Of a DNA stretch of 64,000 bases, positions 43,181-53,468 are shown piece after piece (the first letter of the stretch is position 1; each line of letters begins with the position of its first letter). Under the pieces are notes generated by a model, which was not told the origin of the DNA, did not search any database, and was given only the letters and a program-made list of their open reading frames with translations. The position numbers and the translations under genes are program-made. This DNA comes from Lucinisca nassula (taxonomy: Eukaryota; Mollusca; Bivalvia; Lucinida; Lucinidae). The DNA is taken from contig OY757010.1 in assembly GCA_963580285.1 (NCBI GenBank), positions 150,725,596-150,789,595 on the forward strand, in the 5' to 3' direction.

Positions 43181-44060
43181 TTTATACATTTTCTAGAAAT
43201 TTTATGTGACAGAGAAATAGCGTAGATTATCACAGACATGCATTGCGACTTTATTCCCGACAAGAGGCACTGAAGCGTCATCGAGCAAGTGTGCATAGAA
43301 AAGACTTGGATCAGCCTGCGCATATGCGCAGTCTGGTATGTTTTCTCCACCTAGGGTATAATTTATATGACGGAGAAATATAGCAGATCGTTTCATACAT
43401 GCAAAATTTTCTTGTCACCAAATTAACTTGACTTTATTCCCGACCCAAAAAATCTGAAGAGGCACTGAAGCGTCATCTAGCAAGTGTGCCTAGAAAGGAT
43501 CAGCCTGGGCATATGCGCCGTCTGGTATGTTTTCTCTGCTGAGGGAATAATTTTATGTGACGGAGAAATATAGTATAGCATCTAATACGTGTAAAAACTT
43601 CTTGTCACCAAATTAACTTGAATTTATTCCCGACCAAAAAAAACAAAAAAAAAAAAAAAACATCTGAAAAGGCACTGAAGCGTCGTCGAGCAAGTGTGCC
43701 TAGAAAAGATTTTGATCAGCCTGTGCATATGCGCAGTCTAGTTTTTTCTGCTGGGGGTATAATTTCATGTGACGGAGAAATATAGTAGATCATTTAATTC
43801 ATACATGTAATTTTTTTTTGTCACACGCTTTACTTTATTCCAGAAAAGAAAATCTGAAGAGCACTGAAGCGTCATCGAGCATGTGTGCCTAGAAAAGACT
43901 TGGATCAGCATGCGCATATGCGTAGACTGATATATGAATCTCTGCTAAGGTCTATACACATTTTATTGGAATTTTGTGTGACAGTGAGACACATCGTGTA
44001 CATTCTTTTGTCACCAGCTTGAATTTATTCCCGACAAGAAAATCTGAAGACGGCCCTGAT
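43090..44060 (+). repeat. Tandem array of about 190-215 bp with TGCGCATATGCGCA core
   Basis: About five units repeat CGACAAGAAAATCTGAAGA, GGCACTGAAGCGTCATCGAG, CAAGTGTGCCTAGAAAAG and GATCAGCCTGCGCATATGCG. The palindromic cores are near 43318, 43510, 43725 and 43914. Each core can form a short hairpin. Units also share TATGACGGAGAAATATAG. It is non-coding. Confidence 0.85.
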
Positions 44061-44202
44061 ATGATTCTAGTGGGTCAGTTGGGGTTCTTGTGTCTTATAT
44101 TGTATGAAATTCATTTTCAGGCATGAACAAATCATTCTCCTAGACATTTTACACTAAATAAGTTGGTTTATGATAGTGATGTAGTCATTTACAGGCTTTA
44201 CA

Positions 44203-45355
44203 GCAGCTGGTGTTGTGCCGTGTGGCGGCCGTAAAACGTCTCCCCGTACATCAACCATAGTGCAGTTTATATTTTACTTTTGGTCCTTTGAGATCAGCGT
44301 GAATATTCTGAGAAATCAGAAATAAATTATTGGTTTAGACTCATATTCTAGACAGGTTTTTGGTTGTTTGGACCCCATTTTGGTTTATATCAGTCTTTGT
44401 GTCGGCTGCCTATTCGAAATTCGCAAGGTTGCTGTATGTTTCCTCTGGCGTTCTTTGCCGGGTCGTTGCGGGGTCACTGATGGGGCTTTATTGGCCGAGG
44501 CTGCGTGGTATGGCCCATCTTCTTTCTTATGAATGTTTTCATTGCTCTTAAAGGAACTCATTTTTGATTTTTATTTGCCTTCACTGCAGCTGGTTTTGTG
44601 CCGTGTGGCGGCCGTAAAACGTCTCCCCGTACATCAACCATAGTGCAGTTTATATTTTCGTTTTGGTCCTTTTAGATCAGCGTGAATATTCTGAGAAATC
44701 AGAAATAAATTATTGGTTTAGACTCATATTCTAGACAGGTTTTTGGTTGTTTGGACCCCATTTTGGTTTATATCAGTCTTTGTGTCGGCTGCCTATTCGA
44801 AATTCGCAAGGTTGCTGTATGTTTCCTCTGGCGTTCTTTGCCGGGTCGTTGCGGGGTCACTGATGGGGCTTTATTGGCCGAGGCTGCGTGGTATGGCCCA
44901 TCTACTTTCTTATGAATGTTTTCATTGCTCTTAAAGAAACTCATTTTTGATTTTTATTTGCCTTCACTGCAGCTGGTGTTGTGCCGTGTGGCGGCCGTAA
45001 AACGTCTCCCCGTACATCAACCTTAGTGCAGTTTATATTTTACTTTTGGTCCTTTTAGATCAGCGTGAATATTCTGAGAAATCAGAAATAAATTATTGGT
45101 TTAGACTCATATTCTAGACAGGTTTTTGGTTGTTTGGACCCCATTTTGGTTTATATCAGTCTTTGTTTTACTTCTACTTTGTGTCGGCTGCCTATTCGAA
45201 ATTCGCAAGGTTGTTGTATGTTTCCTCTGGCGTTCTTTGCCGGGTCGTTGCGGGGTCACTGATGGGGCTTTATTGGCCGAGGCTGCGTGGTATGGCCCAT
45301 CTTCATTCATATGAATGTTTTCATTGCTCTTAAAGGAACTCATTTTTGATTTTTA
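44203..45355 (+). repeat. Three 383-bp tandem repeats, probable PLE pseudo-LTR relatives
   Basis: The period is exactly 383 between unit landmarks (44360, 44743, 45126). Units begin GTTGTGCCGTGTGGCGGCCG and contain TTGGTTGTTTGGACCCCATT. The third unit has a 16-bp addition, TTTTACTTCTACTTTG, between CTTTGT direct repeats. The first about 40 bp match the inverse of 53785-53815, the 5' end of the PLE copy, and CTTTGTTTTACTTCTAC matches the PLE 3' terminus. Identical short frames in each unit follow from the duplication. Confidence 0.85.
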
Positions 45356-45411
45356 TTTAATACGCATGCGAGCGTTTGCATTTCTCTGGCTCGATTACTT
45401 AGCTGCAGCGC

Positions 45412-47347
45412 ATTATAGAAAGTAGAAGTAAAACAAAGATCAGGAATTGATACAATTAACTTACTCCACCCATAAAAGACACCAAAGGGAAAGAAATACA
45501 AACATTAAGCGACCAGACCATAATGGAAACCTAAACAAAGGAAGGCCATAAGGACAGTTACTATCCCACAAAATGGCCATATGGCCATCAAAAATTAAAA
45601 AACACAAGTGATACACACAGTAAGTAACAAACAACAACATAAATAAATCGCCACAGAAGAACCGCCTTGGAACGGTCAGTGGAAGATTTCCACTGGGGGG
45701 GGGGGGGAGCTTAAATCGATTTTACGTGGCCACAATCCTCGCTCTTACTTCCGTCGCGATTTAGACAAATAATTTGTTCAGTCCGCATGAAGGCCTCCTA
45801 ACTCATCAGTGCAACATCTCCGTGAACACAAAAAATCAAAGAACCACAGAGGTGAGACAACGGTGAGGACTCGACAGCAAGAAACCACTGAAATGCTGGA
45901 GCAAAAGAAAACCAACAGCTAGACTCCGATGGGCCCGACCAGAGACAGAGCATCAGGCACCAACCAACATTACCAAGAATTAGATCTGTCTAATTCTCAA
46001 TAAGCATTTACGTTGGAGCCGTCATAGAATCTGAGGCCTGACCCACCGGCGTGCAATTAAAGAGGGAAGCAAAGTTGCCAACCGTGATTGGGTTAACTAC
46101 CATGCATGCAGTCTGTCGTATAACATCCATGTTGTACCCAATCTTTTTATATCGAAGAATGATTTTACGAAATTGGGTGCTGAAGTCATTGTGGTTATAT
46201 ATTTTTCTGAATTTATATACTAGGTCACCATAAAAATCGGGTTCCGATAGACCTTGTTGCAGAAGAGATTTAAGTCCAATAATGAATTTTGAAATTAAAT
46301 CAGAATGGCGTCTATAAAATTTTGAAAATGCTTTGCGTAGTTTATGGTACCGATAACCCTGATTAAGGAGTTTAGCCGTTAATAATTTATTACGAGTGTT
46401 GAAGTCAGTTACATGACTTCACACTCTAGCAAATCGAATTAACTTCGAAATATAAACGCCATAGGATGGCGCACGAGGAACATCACCATCCCAAAAAGGA
46501 AAATTTACAATCTCGAAATGTCATCGCGTTTATCATAAATTTTGCACGAAACAAACCCATCTACAATAGAAAGATGTATATCAAAAAACGGGGCCTCGGT
46601 ATCAGAAGAATTTGCTTTGTTTAATTGAAGTTCTGGGGGGTAAATCTGACTGATCAAACCATCGAAATAGGTATTATCAATATTTAATAAATCATCTAAA
46701 TATCTTGAAGTGGAGCTAAAAGCTTCAATAATTTCAGATTGGTTATCAATGGAAAGCGACAACATGAAGTCTCATTCATAACAATACAAGAACAGATCAA
46801 CCACAAGAGGTGCACAATTCTTACCCATCGGAATACCCACAATTTGTCTAAATGACTTAGTACCGAATCTAATATAAATATTGTCAAGTAGAAAAGTGAG
46901 GGCATCACACACTTTCTGACATGACCAAAGTGTATAATTCTTATGCTCCTTAGAAGTGAAAAATGCATTTCTGACATTACATGCAAGATAGAGAGAATCT
47001 TCTCTGTGAAAAGCCCATTCAATTAAATCATTAAGTTTTTCTTTTATAAGATTATGAGTAAGTGTAGTGTAAAGAGTGGAGAAATCGTAAGTAGACAGAC
47101 TTGAAGCACGAAAACGTCTGGATTTCAATTCATTTAAAACCACTTTCGAATTTTTTATAGACCAAAACAGATTTCTTCCTGATCTTTCAAAGACTTTATC
47201 ACAAAATCTAATCACATGCGTTTTAATAGCAGTAAGACAGGAAGTTAATAATTTAGAAAGTTCAGTGGTAGTGCAAGAGCTAGAATTTGCAATAAACCGT
47301 GCTTTGTAAGGTCTTTTATGAAGTTTTGGTAACCAGTATAGCGTAGG
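45412..47347 (-). mobile_element. Naiad-type PLE copy P1, 5'-truncated
   Basis: From 3' to 5' on the minus strand: terminus AAGTAGAAGTAAAACAAAG at 45418, UTR with a 13-nt G tract (45695-45707), C-terminal coding region from about 46036, RT, and truncation at about 47347 beside PKLHKRPYKARF. The 5' side abuts the 3' terminus of the next copy, a tandem head-to-tail arrangement typical of PLEs. Confidence 0.85.
46036..46500 (-). pseudogene. PLE C-terminal region (copy P1)
   Basis: In discontinuous frames the minus strand gives SYGVYISKLIRFARV, then KFYRRHSDLISKFIIG, then VYKFRKI, and ends in VVNPITVGNFASLFNCTPVG with a TAA stop. Homologous to 50793-50242 in the longest copy. This is the thumb and C-terminal extension of the PLE RT. 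No endonuclease follows it, unlike canonical PLEs. Confidence 0.75.
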
Positions 47348-47365
47348 GAAGTAGAAGTAAAACAA
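46505..47365 (-). pseudogene. PLE reverse transcriptase (copy P1)
   Basis: YWLPKLHKRPYKARFIANSS, YDFSTLYTTL (motif A), GIPMGKNCAPLVVDLFLYCY (motif B region) and RYLDDLLNID (motif C) are visible across 47365-46772 and 46765-46505. The two frames are separated by one in-frame TGA (46772-46774), where the longer copy has AGA (Arg). This TGA is therefore a point mutation and not a selenocysteine candidate. Confidence 0.9.
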
Positions 47366-47902
47366 AGATCAGGAATTGATACAATTAACTTACTCCACCC
47401 ATAAAAGACACTAAAGGGAAAGAAACACAAACATTAAGCGACCAGACCATAATGGAAACATAAAACAAAGGAAGGCCATAAGGACAGTTACTTTCCACAA
47501 AATGGCCACATGGCCATCCAAAATAAAAAGACACAAGTGATACACACAGTAAGTAACAAACAGTAACAAACAAACAAGTTTGTCTTGGCCTTCTGTAACA
47601 TACACAGCAAACTTGGTGGCTGAATGACAAATATGTTCATCTACTATAGCTCTCTCTTCAGCTAAAGGCTGAAGTTCATGGGCCTTAGTACCACCAAGCT
47701 CCTGCTTAAGCGTGTTAACATAGTGGAGCCGTCACACAACGACGACGTTGTTAGCGGCCTTGTCTGCAGGGGCCAAACAAACTTCTTATAAAATTCTTGA
47801 ATAACTAGTTTAAGATGATGTAAAGACGTCTTAGGCTTAGGAGGTAATAAGTTAGTATTTTGAGAATAGAAAGAAATGCGTTTATTCACTAGTTTTAAAA
47901 TG
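47348..47902 (-). mobile_element. PLE copy P2, 3' terminus fused to an RT-proximal fragment
   Basis: 47348-47585 is the 3' terminal module. At about 47586 it jumps directly to sequence homologous to 51592-51900 (CTTGTCTTGGCCTTCTGTAA, CTTCAGCTAAAGGCTGAAGT, RT N-terminal part, KPKTSLHHLKLVIQEF). Everything between is missing. The copy ends where the next 3' terminus begins (AAGTAGAAGTAAAACAAAGC, 47905). Confidence 0.8.
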
Positions 47903-49000
47903 CTAAGTAGAAGTAAAACAAAGCTTAGGAATCGATACAATTAACTTACTCCACCCATCAAAGACACCAAAGGGAAAGAAACACAAACATCAAGCGACCA
48001 GACCATAATGGAAACATAAACAAAGGAAAGCCATAAGGACAGTTACTTTCCCACAAAATGGCCATATGGCCATCCAAAATAAAAAGACACAAGTGATACA
48101 CACAGTAAGTAACAAACAACACCATAAATAAACCGCCACAGAAGAACCGCCTTGGAACGGTCAGTGGAATGATATCCACTGGGGGGCTTAAATCGATTTT
48201 ACGTGGCCACAATCCTCACCCTTACTTCCGTCGCGATTTAGACAAATAATTTGTTCAGTCCGCATGAAGGCCTCCTAACTCATCAGTGCAACATCTCCGT
48301 GAACACAAAAAAATCAAAGAACCACAGAGGTGAGACAACGGTGAGGACTCGACAGCAAGAAACCACTGAAATGCAGGAGCAAAAGAAAACCAACAGTTAG
48401 ACTCCGATGGGCTCGACCAGAGACAGAGCATCAGGCACCAACCAACATTACCAAGAATTAGATCTCTCTAATTCTCAATAAGCCTTTACGTTGGAGCCGT
48501 CATAGAATCTGAGGCCTGACCCACCGGCGTGCAATTAAAGAGGGAAGCAAAGTTGCCAACCGTGATTGGGTTAACTACCATGCATGCAGTCTGTCGTATA
48601 ACATCCATGATGTACCCAATCTTTTTATATCGAAGAATGATTTTACGAAATTGGGTGCTGAAGTCATTGCGGTTATATAATTTTCCAGTCCTTAAGGGCT
48701 TTATGCTCAACATACTCTCGCTTACACCATCGATTACCGAATTCATTCAAGGCAGCAGCGATTTCATCTCTACATTTACTGAAATCAATTTTAGAAGGAA
48801 ACCGATATTTCGGTCCTTTAGAAATTATATTCCTAATCCTAAAATCAGGAATAATTTTTAAATTGCCAGTAATTACATGACCAGTAGCAGGATGGCAATA
48901 CACTGGGTTTTTACAATCACATGAATCAGGAGTATTAGTATCAATATCAAGATCTGAAACAAGTTTATTGAAATTAAAAATGATAGAAGTTGTTTTTAAT
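47903..49000 (-). mobile_element. PLE copy P3 with RT core deleted
   Basis: The 3' UTR (6-nt G tract at 48181-48186) and C-terminal codons (VVNPITVGNFASLFNCTPVG, 48746-48486) are joined at about 48685 to the CxC linker region (48903-48673: CHPATGHVITGNLKI, RFPSKIDFSKCRDEIAAALN). The RT palm is absent. Homology ends at about 49000. Confidence 0.85.
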
Positions 49001-49296
49001 GTTTATATGATAGAATATATCACTCCGGACAAATTTAGTAACTTTGATATTTGCATGATGATAATTACATGATACCTTTTTACCGCACATACCTCTCACA
49101 TCCCTCGCTCATGTGAATCAATTTTCTGTTGCTGATATGGAAAGGGTTTGAACTCAATGTGTAATTAAACAGGTCCTAAACATTACAAATTTAATTTGAT
49201 ATTCTATTGACGATTAATAAAATGTCATTTCTCCGTATTATCTTTTTTTTTTATATACGCACTTGCTAGGCAAGTGTATTGCAATAAAACGTCTTC
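49000..49296. other. Spacer between PLE copies
   Basis: AT-rich, no recognised feature. Confidence 0.5.
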
Positions 49297-49683
49297 AAAG
49301 TAGAAGTAAAACAAAGATCAGGAATCGATGCAATTAACTTACTCCACCCACCAAAGACACCAAAGGGAAAGAAACACAAACATGGAGCGACCAGACCATA
49401 ATAGAAACTTAACCAAAGGATGGCCACAAGGACAGTTACTTTCCCACAAAGTGGCAAAATGGCCACCTAAACAAAAAGACACAAGTGATACACACAGTAA
49501 GTAGCAACAAACAACAACATTAATAAACCGCCACAGAAGAACCGCCTTGGAACGGTCAGTGGAAAGAATTCCACTGGGGGGGGGGGGGGGGGGGGCTTAA
49601 ATCGATTTTCAGTGGCCACAATCCTCGCCCTTACTCCCGTCGCGATTTAGACAAATAATTTGTTCAGTCCGCATGAAGGCCTC

Positions 49684-50029
49684 ATTATTATTTGTCTAAA
49701 TCGCGACGGAAGTAAGGGCGAGGATTGTGGCCACGCAAAATCGATTTTAGCCCCCAAGTGGAAATCTTCCACTGACCGTTCCAAGGCGGCACTTCTGTGG
49801 CGATTTATTTATGTTGTTGTTTGTTACTTACTGTGTGTATTACTTGTGTCTTTTGGTTTTGGATGGCCATATGGCCATTTTGTGGGAAAGTAACTGTCCT
49901 TATGGCCTTCCTTTGTTTAGGTTTCCATTATGGTCTGGTCGCTTAATGTTTGTATTTCTTTCCCTTTGGTGTCTTTTATGGGTGGAGTAAGTTAATTGAA
50001 TCGATTCCTGATCTTTGTTTTACTTCTAC
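49684..50029 (+). repeat. Inverted PLE 3' UTR fragment inside the UTR of copy P4
   Basis: It reads TTTGTCTAAATCGCGACGGA to GATCTTTGTTTTACTTCTAC, the plus-orientation version of the PLE 3' end. The surrounding minus-oriented UTR is interrupted at GCATGAAGGCCTC and resumes with CTAACTCATCAGTGCAAC. Neighbouring 49600-49683 and 49690-49760 form a palindrome. Confidence 0.9.
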
Positions 50030-50241
50030 TCCTAACTCATCAGTGCAACATCTCCGTGAACACAAATAATCAAAGAACCACAGAGGTGAGACAACGGTGA
50101 GGACTCGACAGCAAGAAACCACTGAAATGCTGGAGCAAAAGAAAACCAACAGTTAGACTCCGATGGGCCCAACCAGAGACAGAGCATCAGGCACCAACCA
50201 ACATTACCAAGAATTAGATCTCTCTAATTCTCAATAAGCCT

Positions 50242-50793
50242 TTACGTTGGAACCGTCATAGAATCTGAGGACTTACCCACCGGCGTGCAATTAAAGAGGG
50301 AAGCAAAGTTGCCAACCGTGATTGGGTTAACTACCATGCATGCATGCTGTCGTATAACATCCATGTTGTACCCAATCTTTTTATATCGAAGAATGATTTT
50401 ACGAAAGTGGGTGCTGAAGTCATTGCGGTTATATATTTTTCTGAATTTATACACTTAGTCAACATAAAATTCGGGTTCCGATAGACCTTGTTGCAGAAGA
50501 GATTTAAGTCCAATATTGAATTTTGAAATTAAATCAGAATGGCGTCTATAAAATTTTGAAAAGGCTTTGCGTAGTTTATGGTACCGATAACCCTGATTAA
50601 GAAGTTTTGCTGTTAATACTTTATTACGAGTGTTGAAGTCAGTTAAATGACTACATACTCTAGCAAATCGAATTAATTGCGAAATATAAACGCCATAGGA
50701 TGGCGCACGAGGAACATCACCATCCAAAAAAAGGAAAATTAACAATTTCAAAATCAAAGTCATCGCATTTATCATAAATTTTGCACGAAACAA
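50242..50793 (-). pseudogene. PLE thumb and C-terminal extension (copy P4)
   Basis: Frame 50793-50455 gives SYGVYISQLIRFARVCSHL, KVLTAKLLNQGYRYHKLRKA and KFYRRHSDLISKFNIG. After a TAA that replaces a CTA present in copy P1, 50454-50242 continues VYKFRKI (reading across the stop) and VVNPITVGNFASLFNCTPVG. The role is RT thumb and RNA-binding extension, as inferred from position. Confidence 0.8.
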
Positions 50794-50840
50794 ACCGATC
50801 TACAATAGATAGATGTAAATCCAAAAACGGGGCCTCGGTA

Positions 50841-51700
50841 TCAGAAGAAATTTTCTTTATTTAACTGAAATTCTGGGGGGTAAATCTGACTGATCAAACC
50901 ATCGAAATAGGTATTATCAATATTTAATAAATCATCTAAATATCTAGAAGTGGAGCTAAAAGCTTCAATAATTTCAGATTGGTTATCAATGGAAAGCGAC
51001 AACATGAAGTCTCTATCATAACAATACAAGAACAGATCAGCCACAAGAGGTGCGAAATTCGTACCCATCGGAATACCCAGAATTTGTCTAAATAACTTAG
51101 TACCGAATCTAATATAAATATTGTCAAGTAGAAAGGTGAGGGCATCACACACTTTCTGACATGAACAAAGTGTATAATTCTTATGCTCTTTAGAAGTGAA
51201 AAATGCATTTCTGACATTACATGCAAGATAGAGAGAATCTTCTCTGTGAAAAGTCCATTCAATTAAGTCATTAAGCTTTTCTTTTATAAGATTATGAGTA
51301 AGTGTAGTGTAAAGAGTGAAAAAATCGTAATTAGACAGACTTGAAGCACGAAAACGTCTGGATTTCAATTTATTTAAAACCTCATTCGAATTATTTATAG
51401 ACCAAAACAGATTTCTTCCTGATCTTTCAAAGACTTTATCACAATATTAAATCACGTGCGTTTTAATAGCAGTAAGATGGGAAGTTAATAATTTAGAAAG
51501 TTCAGTGGTAGTGCAAGAGCTAGAATTTGCAATAAACCGTGCTTTGTAAGGTCTTTTATGAAGCTTTGGTAACCAGTATAGATTAGGAAGCTTGTCTTGG
51601 CCTTCTGTAACACCCACAGCAAACTTGGTGGCTAAATGACAAATATGTTCATCTACTATAGCTCTCTCTTCAGCTGAAGGCTGAAGTTCATAGGCCTTAG
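50841..51700 (-). pseudogene. PLE reverse transcriptase (copy P4)
   Basis: 51368-50841 carries SNYDFFTLYTTLTHNLIKEK (motif A), ILGIPMGTNFAPLVADLFLY (motif B) and STSRYLDDLLNIDNTYFDGL (motif C with YLDD). The more upstream fingers (PKLHKRPYKARFIANSSS) lie in another frame at about 51590-51440, because of a 1-base loss near 51440 relative to copy P1. Related RTs synthesise cDNA primed at nicked target DNA. Confidence 0.9.
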
Positions 51701-51817
51701 TACCACCAAGCTCCTGCTTAAGCGAGTTAACATAGGGGAGCCGTCACTCAACGACGACGTTGTTAGCGGCCTTGTCTGCAGGGGCCAAAACAAACTTCTT
51801 ATGAAATTCTTGAATAC

Positions 51818-52475
51818 CTAGTTTAAGATGACGTAAAGACGTCTTAGGCTTAGGAGGTAATAAGTTAGTATTTTGAGAATAGAAAAAAAAATGCGTTTAT
51901 TTACTAGTTTTAAAATGCTAAGTTTCCAGTCCTTAAGGGCTTTATGCTCAACATACTCTCGCTTACACCATCGATTACCGAATTCATTCAAGGCAGCAGC
52001 GATTTCATCTCTACATTTACTGAAATCAATTTTAGAAGGAAACCGATATTTCGGTCCTTTAGAAATTATATTCCTTATCCTAGAATCAGGAATAATTTTC
52101 AAATTGCCAGTAATTACATGACCAGCAGCAGGATAGCAATACACGGAGTTTTTACAATCACATGAATCAGGAGTATTAGTATCAATATCAAGATCTGAAA
52201 CAAGTTTATTAAAATTAAAAATGATAGATCTAATAGGTTTGTTATATTTATAGCACATTATAGGTGTTTCATTATTTTGAAAATAAGCAGGAATAGAAGA
52301 AAGCACCGAGCTCTCACGAAAAAGACTGGGCAAATCTATAAAATCCATACCCTTATTAATGAAGGATTTTTTTAAAAAATGGCGTTTATGATTAATTTCA
52401 GAATCAATGTAAGGACGGAGAGTATGCTGAGTATAGCCTCTAGTTAAGAGAGCCGCATCATATAACTGATTAGAA
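51818..52475 (-). pseudogene. PLE CxC linker domain (copy P4)
   Basis: Open from about 52475 (NQLYDAALLTRGYTQHTL) through FIDLPSLFRESSVLSSIPAY to DSCDCKNSVYCYPAAGHVIT, then NIISKGPKYRFPSKIDFSKC and FGNRWCKREYVEHKALKDW. CDC is the CxC motif that joins N-terminal endonuclease to RT in Naiad/Chlamys PLEs. A 1-base shift near 52475 separates it from the endonuclease frame. Confidence 0.85.
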
Positions 52476-53468
52476 CTATCGTAGAATTATTCGCCTCGGT
52501 GTCCAGAAGACGTAAAACAGAAACGGGTAACGAACTTAGAAATGAAAGCATAGAGTGGCGTCCATGATTTAATAATATGATTGACAGTCATTTCAGTCTA
52601 GTATTGTTTCGTTTAAAAGTACGTAATTTACGTTTATAGCTACCATTTTTCATGGTGCCGTGAGATCTAGTTCTGCGTTTTTGACATTCCAGGAGCGAGA
52701 AATTATCAAAGTCCGGAATTCTGGAAATATTACCCTCATGATAAATGTTGTCATTAAATCTCAGTGGAAAAGGGGTCTGTAAAGATTTAATCCATTTCAG
52801 TTCAGCCTCATGTCTTTTGATAATTTTGAATCTAGATGCAGAATTTGCATCGTAGTAAAGTTTTTCCACTGGTTGTATAACAATGTTAGTTACAGAATGA
52901 CCTGTACGTCGAAAGTGACGGTACAAGAAAGTGTCAGTTTTCTTAGGCTTACTCATTCTACGATAATGCTCGTTCAATCTAGTTTTAAGCATGCGGTTAG
53001 TTTGACCGACGTACTGCATATTGCAGTTTGCAGCACGTCATGTAATAAGATAAATTAAATCTGTAGACTGTCATGTCAAATCAGACATGTTAACTACAGA
53101 GAAGCGTCTACCGTTTACAGATGAAGTAACGGTAGACGCAGTGCTTAAATGCGAACAACATCTGCACCTCTTGGCATTTCACTTAGAAATACTAGGAAAC
53201 ATTCCACTTCTTTTCCACGGATTAGTATATTTTCGAAGGATTGGTGACTTGAGAGGAGATAGTCTTATACGAAGATTATTTTAAACATATTGGTATTGCC
53301 TCCTCCATTGAGATTAACTGAAGTTACAGAAGACAAATTTAAGGGTCTGAACAATACCGAAGGCAACATAGTATTAAAGTTCTTAATAGAATGGGGAATC
53401 CGTACAGAAGAAGCAGAGTGTAACCTTAGGGGTGATGTTGATAATTTAAATGAATTTGTGATACTCAT
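52476..53468 (-). CDS. Naiad PLE N-terminal region and GIY-YIG endonuclease with in-frame TGA codons
   Basis: Start ATG at 53468 (in-frame TAA just upstream). About 66 codons run to a 1-base shift near 53270. The next frame then reads NNLRIRLSPLKSP, KRCRCCSHLSTAS, DLIYLIT, NCNMQYVGQTNRMLKTRLNE H, and onward to KRNNTRLK. IYLI and YVG with R and EH are the GIY-YIG core. TGA codons are at 53179-53181 (before NAKRCRCC), 53071-53073 (after MSDLT), 53038-53040 (after IYLIT) and 52588-52590 (after TRLK). The first three stand where PLE endonucleases have Cys, so selenocysteine is proposed. No other stop type interrupts 52588-53278. Plain nonsense mutation is the alternative. Confidence 0.7.

Noticed and set aside
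44360..45333. Identical 63-67-codon frames in three places
   Set aside because: They are by-products of the 383-bp triplication. Units are not selected for the frame, and the third is altered by a 16-bp insertion.
45412..46036. SECIS element for the PLE
   Set aside because: I looked for ATGA ... AA ... GA spacing in the 3' UTR on the minus strand. CTGATGAGTTAGG near 45800 was the nearest word but gave no convincing stem, so none is claimed.
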